Under the pieces are notes generated by a model, which ran no database searches, was not told where the DNA came from, and worked only from the letters and a program-made list of their open reading frames with translations. From NCBI GenBank assembly GCA_008360955.1, contig LUCM01009096.1:381363-445362 (forward strand): a stretch of 64,000 nt of DNA, read 5' to 3'. This DNA is from Fasciolopsis buskii (Eukaryota > Platyhelminthes > Trematoda > Plagiorchiida > Fasciolidae). This document shows positions 23,701-35,838 of the stretch, one piece after another; within the stretch, counting starts at the first letter, position 1, and each line of letters starts with the position of its first letter. A program made the translations under genes and the position numbers.

Positions 23701-25379
23701 TGAAGCTAGATGTTAGTTTTGTGGTACTCGTTAGATTGCCTCTGTCTCCTAGGATAGAAGATCTGCATAGTTCCGTTTGTTTCTAACCACTGACAGATTT
23801 TGCTTTTCATCCAAAACACACCGCTCAGCAAAACTGCCATGACTTGCTTTGCCTTGTATTTTTATAGCCAGGCTATCTTGGCACAATGACACATACAAAA
23901 TAAATATCCCATCCATTTCCAACAACTGGTTATTAGTTTGAGTCCTGTGTATTCTTTCGATTGAAAGGACTTTGTCAAACGGGGATTTATGATTCCATAG
24001 AATAAACGCCCAGAGGTTTCCTGCTAAAATTCTTCTCTACCTTTGTCCGTCTTTTATTTCGCGCTACTGTTTTATTTCCAATATTTACATGACTATGAAT
24101 AAATTTCCATGAAATTCGTTGCATTCAAAGTCCCAGATACTAGGCTGATTAGGGAAGCGACAGAATTTCAAAGCGCGCTGTGGGAGAGTAATCATTTACG
24201 GCATATATTACTCTGAGCATACTGAAGCAGGTCAAACAAATTGCATCTGAGTGGGCGCATCACCTTAAGAAATTCGGAAAATAGCCCGCAAGGTATGGAA
24301 AAATAGCACACAAGTCGTTATCAGTGGGACGAAGTTAGCCCCCAAATAGTTTCCAGTATGGTTTACTAAAGGTTATTCATCGACCCTGTTGCGGACTATT
24401 TGGTGACACTATCTGATTACTTTCAAATAATTATATTGTTCAGATTCATGTTTGTTTCTGGCAAAATAAGGCTGGATGTAAATTCGAAATTGCCAGTTTT
24501 GGGAGTGGTTTAGGACTATTTGACTAAATATATGCGGCCAAGGATGAATTGGTCAAAAGATCATATACCAATTTGCTGTAAATACGATTTATAAACCAAG
24601 CTAATGGAATCCGAAAATTCAGTTTAAAAAATACTGCGAGGCGCAAATTCGAGATAACATCCACCAGTCCCTAAACCTTGAAGTTTTTGTTTTTAACTCA
24701 CTGGTTTTGTATAAAGCAACAATTTTACAAGTAGTTATCATCCGTTGTAGAAAGTAAGAAATATCATAATGCCACGAAATCCGACAATGGTCTCCAGGAG
24801 GAGTAGAACAGCTTCCAGTGTCGAAGTAAAGGACAAATTTTGGACCTTTGCACTTGGTAGTCAAGAAAGATTAGTGTTGAAATGGCCCGAGTTGGTAGGC
24901 AAATGCGGCGGTGCTAAATATCAGCGGGTGCAGTATCAGAACATATGAGTGGAGTTGGGTGTCGGGACTGACAGTTCTAAGGGCACAGATAGTGCGCAGA
25001 TTGAACCTGGTCACATTCTGCACGGTATAGAAAAGCCCTATCGTGAATACAGACAGGATGTTTAGCTGCGGTTCTAGAAAGCATGTACTACATATTAAAG
25101 AGGGTTTGTTTTGCAAGAAGTTCTGTGTTAATCTAGAAATAATGAATGTCCAGTTACAAGCCTTCACTGTGAGAGCAAACAGACAACTGACCGCCTTTTT
25201 TCATATAAGGTGCTGCCTTAATTGATGAGTTTGATGACCTCCAGAATCAAGAAAACTTGCGTCACTGCTACTCCCACGCTCATCTGGGTAACTCTATTCC
25301 TCGGGAGAATGGATTAAATAGAGACAACTGCATTTACATTAAAGTTAACAAAGGCATTCAGTGGCTGCATCAGAGGGCA
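20771..25379. other. Non-coding stretch, nothing recognised
   Basis: AT-rich DNA with only short open frames (for example 21628-21894 and 22880-23137) that lack domains, splice flanks or low-complexity explanations. It may be intergenic or an intron of an unseen gene. Confidence 0.4.
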
Positions 25380-25740
25380 ATAGTTCCACAGATGAAGAAT
25401 AAGACTACTAGATTTAGGATCGTGCTGAACACATAGGCTTTGGGTGTGGTTACCTCCAGATATGGGAAATGACATTGATGGCTACAGTTTTCGTCCCGTC
25501 TGGGCATTAGTGACCAAGTAACATTAAGACTCACTCAGTTTTAGTCGGATGAAGACAGCAGGCCCTCATTATAGAAACATTCACGAACTAGATCACACAG
25601 GGCAGCTCTTCAGGGCAATCTCACTTAACTGCGATCTTGAGGACGTTGTAGAAGTGCGGCTGGAAAAAGAGGAGTTTTAAAACGTCGTAGTGCAAACAGA
25701 CAGGGTAAAAATAAGAGCTACCTAGATTAGTGAACACTTG
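25380..25740 (+). pseudogene. Possible remnant of a LINE endonuclease C-terminus and linker
   Basis: In pieces of different frames, the plus strand shows TTRFRIVLNT and then LGISDQVTLRLTQF, reminiscent of the PTRFR and LGxSDHxVL blocks that close CR1-type endonucleases. A 35-codon stretch follows that resembles the linker. Stops and shifts are frequent. This is pattern recognition near the noise level. Confidence 0.3.
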
Positions 25741-28700
25741 AACATTGTCGGTTAACAACAAAAATAGGCAGATTTTGCTACGTTTACCAGGACTTAGAAG
25801 ATGACAACGCTTAGAAACAGTAGGCCGCGCTTAAAACCGCAGGATAGACTCCATCAGAAAGAGGTGCCGTGGACACTTTCAGTCAAAATGGAGTGTAATC
25901 TCTAAAACTGAGCGATATGAGCCAGGAGTGCGAAGACTGACCGAGGAAAGCCGAAATCTCTGTGCATGTATTATCATAATGTATTTCAACAAAGTAGGAA
26001 AAATCTTGTAGGTATTTCACATCCAAGTGATGCCCCTAGCATCTTTAGCTGATTGTAACAGTATTTGCTAGCTGATCATAAACCCATTTACTGACTTCGT
26101 GAATAAAAGCATGTGTAGAAAGTATTGAATCTTCTTCTCATTAGGATATTTCGCACAGGGCTGGATGGGCAAAATTTCCCCGGAAGCACATGACCGGTTT
26201 CGCAGTTATTGCTGCTCCCCAGATAGGCGCTCCCGGTATTATTCCGGCAAAATATATTATTGGGAGGAAAACCCAATACTTTTGGTCTCTGTATTCCCCT
26301 TATGAACGTCAGTCTTCCATGAATGACGAAACTTCTCCCAAGAATCACTATATAATTCCTAAGTAAACTAACCATCCATTCACGCTCCTAACGATTCAAA
26401 TAAGATTCTAGTGAAAAGATTATGCAGTTTGTTTTGAATCACAGCCGAACAGTAGAGGGTAGATGATGACGGGGCAGCTATTGACAATGGTAAACGGGAA
26501 ACGGGCTCATGACCACCAGTCTGTGAGCCTGACATGGACACTGTAAAATTTATAGAAAGTTGGCTAGAAACTATGCATCCGTACATTAAACGGAACATGA
26601 AATGCCAAATATGGCCTAACAGGGATACTTATGAGCCAATATGTGTCTGTCAAGCCCATTTATGTTCTCGGGCAAGGTATCCATTATTGTGGGACGGTAA
26701 TGAGAATGCTTCCCATTGATTTTAGTCAACCCTTCTGGGTCAACCATCGTCCTCCAATTTACAAGCTGAGTGCATCTGGGATATCCCATATATTAACAAC
26801 AGCGTAAAGGATTTTTACGTAGTAAGAATTTTATTGTTTTCAAGGGGAATGAACGTTTGGGGCAGTGTCGCATAACCAAAGCATTTTTCCAAGTGCCTGT
26901 CTTCAGGCAACTCTTTTTTTCGTAAAATAACGATGTGACAGTGAAAGTATCAGCAGTGAACTGATATACATTTGGCAAATGATGGCGGTAAAACGCGCTT
27001 TGTAGGAGACTTATCAAAGATAATCAGCTGGGCTATTAAATGAATTGGTCGTTGAATGAAAACCAAATCACCTGACGACCAAGTCGGTGAATACGCTGAA
27101 AAAAGCAGGAATGTACATGAAAATGGTTGTTATGGACTGTGATGCGTTCAGGAAAGTGTCTTGGTTAACCCTTGGGGTTCAATTGCTTGAAAGAAGCACT
27201 ATCGAACATCAATAATATATTTGTAAAGATACCTTATAATCTTTGCTTGTAGGCTTCAGTAAGACTAGTTAAACTTGCTCTCTAAGTAGATGCATCTGAA
27301 CATAAAGAATGAAACCCTGCTAGACCATGAAGCTCCCATTACCTTTTTTGGCACTGTCTCAGGATTTATTCAAAGCTGCATTCATAAATGACAATACATT
27401 TGCGCGTTCAGCAGAACCAGTTATTTTCTCGAGCATCCCACTCACGAGTACGTCTGCATTTTAAGCCAAAATAATAACAAATGCTCGTTGGTTGTGGACC
27501 TAAAAGTTCCGTTTGGAGGTGATTTTGAGTTTCTTAAATAGTAATCATTCAGCCATTTTCATATAAGCTCATGGCGTTAATGGCTTTCATTGTCATCGCG
27601 ATAGTGAGGCAGTGAGTTCGAAACCTTTTTAAAATATGAGGATACCGAACTAATTGAAAAGTTCGCTGTTTTGAAATAAATAATACTATTATTTACATCA
27701 CAATAGACGAAAAACTATCTCAGGAGTACAACTTTCAGGAGGAAAATCAACCATATCCAAAAGTAACCACGAAGCTACTTATATTAATGTTAACATTTAG
27801 GACATATATTTTTGCCCGTAATCATAATAAAAATCACTTACAACATTTCACATACCTGTATGCTGATACAGTTAAATACTACTTAAGCGATCCAAGTATC
27901 AGAAAAATAAATTAACAGCACAGTAGACCGGGGATATAATTAATTTTAGGATAGCAAAAACGCTGAAAATCTTAATCTGGCAACCCGTCATTTTTGTTGT
28001 TGGATGAATAGCAATTCGGCAACCGAACGTCTACTCAAAAGTGGACAGTAACAGAAAGTAATACATTGAGAGTGTTGTTTTTTCTCGTTATTGTCGAAGT
28101 TGTTTACTGTCTCAAGAAATAATAAAAAAACCTTGCAGAGTGGTAACAAAAGGCATGCATTTTGTTGTGTGGGTGGTGGACATACTCTTTTGATTCTCGG
28201 GAAGCAAACAAAATAAATAAATAAATGTCTTTGAGAACACCTCCACTTTTCACCCCACCAGGATTTAGCAAGCAAGTCAGCTTGCCCGTTGACATTTGAG
28301 CTTGGCGTAAGCTGTTTGGAATTGCGTAACAGCTCAGGATTTGTTCACATAAAAGCATACTACGACTTGAATCTTATATCACGGATGCTCCTTGTACTTA
28401 CGTGATAATTTAACAGACTATATAATATACGAATTCAAAAACTTTATGAAGCATGAAGTAAAAGCACTTTGCTGCATCCCACATCAAAATGGGGAAAAAA
28501 TACTGAAGAATAGATGCCGGAACATTGATTACCATTGCTTGTTAACGAAGTTTTAGCACTGCGTGCGCCAAAATGCTGGGAGTTAGTCTAATTTCGTTCG
28601 TGCTGGCACCCTTGTGATATGTCACTGTTGGGATATACAAATCGTGGCTGAAATGAAGCGCCGGCCAAAGTTTTAGCTTACTTGGGTGCCAGATAATTCC

Positions 28701-31699
28701 AAGCCTTGCTGCGAGATTTTCCTGAATAGGAACACAAACTTAAATGGCTGTTTTCTTATAATGTTGCCTCTTCAAACGAAAAGTGTTCACGGGAATAGGA
28801 TTTTGCAAGACCTATGTGCACTTAGTTTGCATTTTAGTTTAATTCAGGGGATTAAACATAAGCATGGCGCCAAGGCGACAACAGGTTTTAGAATCACACA
28901 GAATCCAGATGCAAGAGGGGAAAGAAACAGTTAAAAAGATAGCAAGTTTTTGATCATCTTTGCTCTGTTTGGGAAGCATCGACTCTGCAGAGAGGTAATA
29001 TAGCAAATACTATATGGCGATTGCAAAGGTAGTTAATCATTTATGGCTACGTTGTTAAGATGAGTATAAAATGCATCCTTTTAAGCGTTACTCATATGGA
29101 CGAAGTTAAAATTCACAGGACATGATTCTAGTTAAGTGGTTTGCTTGATTTTTGCATGTGGCAGCCAAATTGCACAAACTGGTTTGATTGTGGGACAGAA
29201 ATTGCTCAAAAATGCCCAATAAAATGTCACAAACTTCCTCCGTGGAGTTTAAGGGATGTCATAATCCCAGCGAATAGCGAATTAAGAGCGACTTACTTCA
29301 ATATCAACCCATACAAACGGGTTTCTTGAATCTACAATTTATTGCCTCTAGCCTTGAAACCCCAAGAGGCATTCTTTAAAGCTATTTAGGCTTCGACCCA
29401 AAAACGAAAACCACAAGAACCTTTTTGCTCAAAGAATAGTGCCCCCATACGGCGGTCTGCTTAACGCGGTGGTCAATGCCCGGGTAATGATAACTTCAAG
29501 CTAACATTAGTTGTGTTTCCAGGACTAAAACTGAACTTGTCTTCTTCAGATGCAAATAATAATTACTTACAATCCTGGCATATCTGGCATACGCTCTTAA
29601 ACCAATGAACGGGTGAAACAATCAAAAGGGCTAAAAATAGGAAAGAAAAGTATACCCGAATTATTTACTGTTGCTGCGGTTTGTTGCGCTTTTACATTCA
29701 ATAAACGTTGCTCGCGCCTACCCAGTAAGCACAACAGGGCACACGAAGACCCCCGCTGTCGGAAAACGACTACATAATATCTCGTAAGCAAACAGTTGCA
29801 TGGTACACGTATCAGTGGACTTCGTCACAAACAGAGATGAGATTTCATGCAAGATTGACCGCTAGCAGCACACGGCAACAATTTAGGCTTTACAAGTACA
29901 AACTACACCCATTCGTGTTAATGGGCTATTGAGTGTCGGTCATTATTTTAGGTTCCAAACCAGGGCTATTTTTGCTCAGTTGTACAAAAGAATGTTACAG
30001 TTCACAACAAAATCCCTGAGTTGTGAAAACAAATGAAATTTGTTAATTTGTTTTGGAGAATATTGATTATTGCGGCAGACTTTTGGCCGTTTGTAAGCGC
30101 TACGTTTACCGTGTTTTTATTAGCAAAGACAGACTGGTAATAGCAAACACTGTGTCACTTTATGCCATCCGTCATGAAACTGCTGACGAACAAAATCGGC
30201 ATATTGATTCAGGAGCAAAGGATGGGGCTCCAGGAAATGAGGCAAATAACTTCCTCCTTGGCTAAAACTAAAGCGTTGGCCAATAACACTCTGGTGAAAA
30301 CCCGGATTTTTGCTTTAAAAATTAAAAAAATACCTTATGGAAAATTCGCTAGTTTGTTTCTGACCATTCTAGCAATGACTTTTTAAATTACATTTATAAA
30401 GCGTGAGGATGGCTTACCAGGTAGGTGGACACCAAGGATTCTGAAAAATCTACTTTTGAAATCGGTGCTGACGAACATAAATTAGGGAAGTGCTAATGGT
30501 CGTGTTTTCGTAGCCGAAGCAAAGATGACGTGTGCACGTTTCAACAAGAGTGGTAAGCTGTAGCTTGTAAGCATGAATAACGCATCTGTGTTCTTCCCCA
30601 TGCTGGATGTCGGTTGTTATTTTATTCACCAGTTAATCTTAAGACCAATTACCATCTGATCAACGCATACGGTGCAGCGTGCTTCATGCTGGCAGCCGTT
30701 TCTATCGTCTAGTTTTCAATATAGCAACGCAACCACGCCCACAAAAAGAAGGCAGTGCAAATCCGCGAAGCAATCCTTTTACATGTCTCAATCCTGAACA
30801 TTACTTTAGGAATTTAAGACCATTCTGTCCCCATCCAGGTGGATTGATGTAGGCTATAAAATCAAAAATTCTGAACCCAAAAAACATTTCCTAAAACATG
30901 GTTTTTGCATGAAAGCCTAGAGAAAATTAGTTTTACTCAAAATACAGGGTGTAGTTTCTCGGAATTAAAATACTACTCAGAACTAATACTTACATCAACG
31001 CCAACAGTTTTTACAACCTTTAAAAATGCGTCAGTTGCTGTTTGAGAAGCATTACTTATGTATGTGAGGTCAATCTCAGGTTTATGAATGTGGAATAATT
31101 AAACTCTCCTCAAGCGAAATATCATAATGTTGCTCTTACTCCCGCCCAATATCCGTCAAGGTCAGTGCAGTGCAGTTCAGTTTAGTTTGCACAGAGCAGA
31201 GGTGATCACAACAGTCAAACAACCATTCAGATCAGTTTTAATGCCGGCAAGATTCTCTGGCTTCAAGCACTGCGCGAGATTTACAGTTATCTGTTCTTTG
31301 AAAAACAGACTTTTGGAGAAGCATCAAGCCCATGCACAGACCCAGTTAATCTGTGCTTCAATTTCCAGGGTGGTAAAAATGACACCAACTGCCCCAAACC
31401 CATTTTTTTCGCCAGATCTAAGACTACTTAAATCTAGCGAAGATCCGGGGCCTGTTTGAATGCTTTCAACGACGTGCAGCGAACAGCTGTTGCACAGTGG
31501 GACAACCGGGTTGGTGAAAATATTGGGCTCTCAGTTCTAGTCCCTGTGACTCATTTGTATCATCGGGCTGTTTCCGTTTGTTCCACATCCGAGTAAACTC
31601 AAAAATACTACCAGCCTCTCCGCTCGTTAAGACATTCACGATCTTGGATATGTGTATTGTTTCCCTTCTTTTCGTCTACGTTCCATGAATTACAGACCA
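25741..31699. other. Non-coding stretch, nothing recognised
   Basis: Only short frames are present (for example 26375-26088, 28275-27988 and 31127-31459), none with a domain I know. A B-box fragment lies near 27614. No tandem repeats or long inverted repeats were seen. Confidence 0.4.
27570..27626 (+). repeat. tRNA-like SINE head fragment
   Basis: An A-box-like TGGCGTTAATGGC (27572-27584) is followed by a B box GAGTTCGAAACC (27614-27625) at tRNA-like spacing. No cloverleaf forms, so it is more likely a SINE remnant than a tRNA gene. Confidence 0.4.
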
Positions 31700-31719
31700 A
31701 ATCCTGGAGTCAGTAAACA

Positions 31720-34200
31720 CAACTCATCGCTGTCCAGCCACCACACATGTTGCTGAGCTTTGGGCTTTTCCCGTAAAATTGGTATCCTCGCCATAATATG
31801 CGGCCCAAGAATGTGCGCAGTACTCAAGGATTGGACTCTTAAAAACTCTGTAATTGCGCATCAACGCCTCCGTTTGGTTGCGCGGCATTGTCGTGCGGGG
31901 TTCAGTCGGTGCTCCTCTGGCCTTGCTGGCCTTCACTTGACACTGCTTATATGGCTTAAAGTCGCGCTTGACCATGGTCTCTAAACCTTTGGTTTTTGAC
32001 AATCAATGCAACGATCTGTTGATGCCTTGGTTCGTTGCAGTCAGCAGTTGACATTTGTAAAGATTTCATGGTAGATCCCAGTAAGACGACCATTTTTGAA
32101 TTGCTTCTTTATCCTGGATGTATTTTCTGCCCACCCTGGCGTCGTCTAAAAAGATGAAGCTAAGGCTATCCAGTTCCTATGCAATTCATTCAAAAACAGA
32201 ACCGACAGAATTAGACCAAGCAGGAAGGCCCAATCTACTTCCTTCGTGGCTTGTGGTTAGGCGTTATAGTTGCACACGAACAGCTTTGGCCACTGCCCCG
32301 TCATCCTTGCGGTGGGATTTTTCCCTCGGAAGCATTAGGGGCTCGTTTAATACTATTTCTTCTTGAGGATATCGTGCTGAGCCAAAGGCACCAGCCTGTT
32401 TTTTGCAAGTTGCAAGCATAGCAGGCCCCCGATTATCCGGTGTACGCATCTACCTGAACGTTACGTCAGACTGATCGGCCTGTAGACATCAGCCTCCTGC
32501 TTAAGACGAAGAACGGTTTTGCAATGCCTGGCCAAATTTAAGATGCTATATAGCGCTCCGTTGCGTGTGTGTATAGAAAATTTGCTATAGATTGGACAAT
32601 TGCTGAGTTGATGCCGCCAGGTTCCGGGTGATTTCTGATTGTTTATTGATCCCAAAAGCTGCGGCACCTTTTTTACGTTTGCATTCAACCCACCTAGTTA
32701 GCTTCACTCTGGCTTACTAGCACCGGATATGTTATTCAATGCATGTCATATTATTCCCCGTTTTCCTCCTCAGTGCGGGCTACGTTTCCCTGTTTCACTT
32801 CTTCAAACACTGGTTATTCATAATTCTTCGTCAAAGCTCTTCCTCTCCCTGCATTTCCAAAAGCCCTTTAATTGGTTTCTTGGTTGATGGATCTACGGCA
32901 AAGTGAGCGAAGTTCTACTCCATCCCCATTTCAGTACTGGGTATCCGTCGGCCGTCAGTGCACTTCCCTTCAGCAGTTTTCGTCCGTTTTGACAATTTCT
33001 CACTCCGTACTTATTTTTTCGAAGGCCTCTCTCATTGCAGTATAGCTTTGGTGCCAATTTTACAGATTCGTTTGATCCGACTACTATGGTCATAATTTGA
33101 CAAAAGCCATTTAGATACTTTGTTTATAATGGAACGGCATTCTTGTTGTGCCTCTTCATTTTGTTCTCAGATGTCTAGTGATTTCATGCCACTTGTAATA
33201 TCCGTGTAAAATTTGACGGTGCGACCAAGCATGCCTCGCGAATCGTTCGAAAAATGTGCCAACATATACCGTCCTCGCCCATTGGGAGTGCCCAGAACCG
33301 CTGGATTTCGCTTGAAAGTAAGTGCCCGTAAAGAACAATGGAGGACTTTCGGATCCATCGATATCCGTAAGATTGGATATTATGCCGTTTATCTCCAAGT
33401 TCCCTACATATTAACGCCTGGCCCTTTTGACTGAATGTTTGGGTAGAACTTCATGATATTTTTCTTCACTTCTCGAGCTGACTTACTTTGATACTCAAAT
33501 TTCGTATTCAGTTGCGCGGCACTCAGTCTTTTCGTAACCGTTTTTCTGTGGCCCACTCTCAAAGGAACATTAACTTTCTGACAGACAAAACATCCTTCGG
33601 AATTCGCTGCCCCTTTACCCTTAGGCTTCTATTAAGGAGGATACGGTTATTCCACTGTATCGTCGATTGCAGAAAGTCGTCATTTAGCTGCGATAATTCT
33701 TCACCTGTCCTCGACCCATTTATCTGAACTCTCTGGGGTAGAGCACTTGGTTAATGCTACATTTATCACAGAACTCTCTGCTGACACTTTCAAGGGTTTT
33801 TACAGGTATGGCACTTGATACTACGTTCATTGCAACCGTTGTCGCTTGCAGTTTAATAAATTGGAGTTTTTCGTGGATTGCTTCGAGGAAGATAACGTTA
33901 CTGTTTCTAGTTGTCGCTAGGTATTGCTGCAAAGTTTGACGCCTCTCCATAAAACTATCCGTCGTTTTAACGTGCGGCTTAAAGCCATGAGTACGGGTCC
34001 ATGTCAAGGACTGAACACTAGTGGTGTCTTGAGGTGCGCATTTGTCATTCTAGTTGATCCTAGGGAGCTTAAGTTCTCCCAGTGCGGCAATACGTGGCTA
34101 ATTGCACATCGAGTTCTGTGGCAGCGTCATCAGCACAGAATTTTCCACCTAGTCCTTCCGGAGGCCTCGTTAGTTCGAACAATGCCAACAGACCTCTACC
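31720..34200 (-). mobile_element. Highly decayed CR1-like LINE (endonuclease end to reverse transcriptase)
   Basis: Minus-strand pieces in element order are as follows. A block HGFKPHVKTTDSF at about 34000-33900 resembles the GFTQHV..PTRF endonuclease segment. LLGSINNQKSPG and DVYRPISLT within 32688-32461 are RT motifs 0-2. LVPLAQHDILKKK is near 32400. A C-terminal block with ILEYCAHSWAAYY lies within 32002-31724, like the family's RPILEYC..W.PYY. Frames change between blocks and stops are common; the FADD palm box was not found. It is the most decayed LINE here. Confidence 0.55.
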
Positions 34201-35783
34201 TAGTCAATCATAGCGCGAGATGAAGAGCAGGATTGGTGTACTGTATTGGATACACCCCGAGCTCACGAGTAGTAAAAACGAATCACCCTCCGATTCTGGA
34301 CCTTATCCTGTCTTTTTGTGTAAAACAGTAGAACAACTGCTGCCTGATCTCTTTTAATCACGTCTTGGTTAAAGGTACAAATGCTGAGTCGTTGGTACTG
34401 CCTCCTGCCAGTTCGCTCTCTTGCTTGTTGCCGTTTGATCATCTCGGGGTGAGTTTATCAGCATATTCTTCGGTTTTCGTTGCTGAGCTATGATAATAAA
34501 TGATAACCACATTTTATTTCTTGGACATTGCCAACATCATGCAATGCGCTTGATCACGATGTGACAAACAGGAGGGATGAGCCCTCACTTGCAAACTGTG
34601 GGGGCCTATGCAATAGCTAATAATACGTAATTAAGGCTATGCATTTGGAAAGAGCATAAATAGTAACGAAGTTCCAAGCAGGGTATTTCAATTTAACGGG
34701 ACCTCTTGTCATTGCCGCTCGGTTTCATTTTAGCACATCTCGTAGGCCGCCATATACAGGAACCAAACCCAAATGGACGCATAGCACCACCCTTAAGGTG
34801 GTATGTTTTCTGAATGCTGAGAATGAGCACAAATTAAACTTTGGCAGAATGGATATCGCGTGGCGAAAAATGCTATAATTCAAGGAACGGGAAATCTTAG
34901 TAGGGTGTATATCCTTGTGAGCAATTTATTGAATAGGCGCAAGCTGTATTAAACGCAAAAAGTGGAGGTTGGGCAAGTAAGGCGGCGGCAGGGAATTAAA
35001 CTGTGCATTCGTATACCTGATCCATGGGGTTTTATTTTGGTTGGTTTATATTTCGTGAATTTTAGCCAGGTCCAGTGTCAAAGGCGCGGTTGGAAAAAGA
35101 AGAAGGGGAGCCGGAATTAAATCAGGCAATGCCCGGTGGTCCCTTGTGAGGAAGAGTTGCCAGGAGCAGCAGTCTGTTTCCAAATTTTGCAGAACAGAGT
35201 GAAATTTCATGAGAAATGAAGGTCCTCAGAAAATTTCATGAAGAAAATTGAGATGCATTTAGAACGTCAGTCAGTAGCGAATGCCAGAAGAAAACATCCC
35301 CCCGTTTTGTATGGTTTTGGAGAAAGAAACTTGGGAATGAGAAAAAGAGGACAGTACAAAATGGTGGACGTATATATAGGAACTAGAGTTCTGTTTACAA
35401 GAACAGTGCTAACGAGTGGGGCAGACCGAGTGCTGGTCACCCAATTTGAAATACACCTTTCAGGGGGAAAATAAGATTTGTGATCTGCTAACCCATCTGC
35501 ACTCACCAATCTTCGTAGCCAAACTATCCGCCTGATGTGCGTCGGCCAGAGCGGTGGATCTTAGTGCGCCTTGCCCTACTGTGGTAGTGCCAATGCACTC
35601 AGAATGAAAAATAATTTAGGTAGGATAAGCTAAACATCAATTTTCCAGGAATGGATAATACAAGGTGAGCGTGCACAACTGCAGCAACGGCATGTAATTA
35701 TTGTTTACATTCAGAAAGAACTAAATGGCCTAGAAAGAAGAAAGACAAGCGGCCATCTGGCCTAGCTTCCGGCTGCGGATAAA
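34201..35783. other. Non-coding stretch, nothing recognised
   Basis: Mixed-composition DNA. A plus-strand frame at 35238-35474 and an antisense one at 35509-35267 overlap and have no known motif. The part next to 35784 may be the target or older relative of the LINE whose tail starts there. Confidence 0.35.
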
Positions 35784-35838
35784 GAAGTAGTAACAATAAT
35801 ATTATTAATAATGACAATAATAATAATACTAATAGTGG
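35784..35838. repeat. AAT-type microsatellite, LINE 3' tail
   Basis: Imperfect AAT/ATT units with interruptions. Their place just beyond a LINE 3' UTR, with the same flanking motif as at 39313 and 41116, identifies them as the element's tail rather than an independent microsatellite. Confidence 0.6.

Noticed and set aside
26088..26598. Adjacent minus-strand frames (95 and 72 codons) as a retrovirus-like gag fragment
   Set aside because: A Cys/His cluster suggested a zinc knuckle, but the spacing does not fit CCHC and no protease, RT or LTR is nearby.
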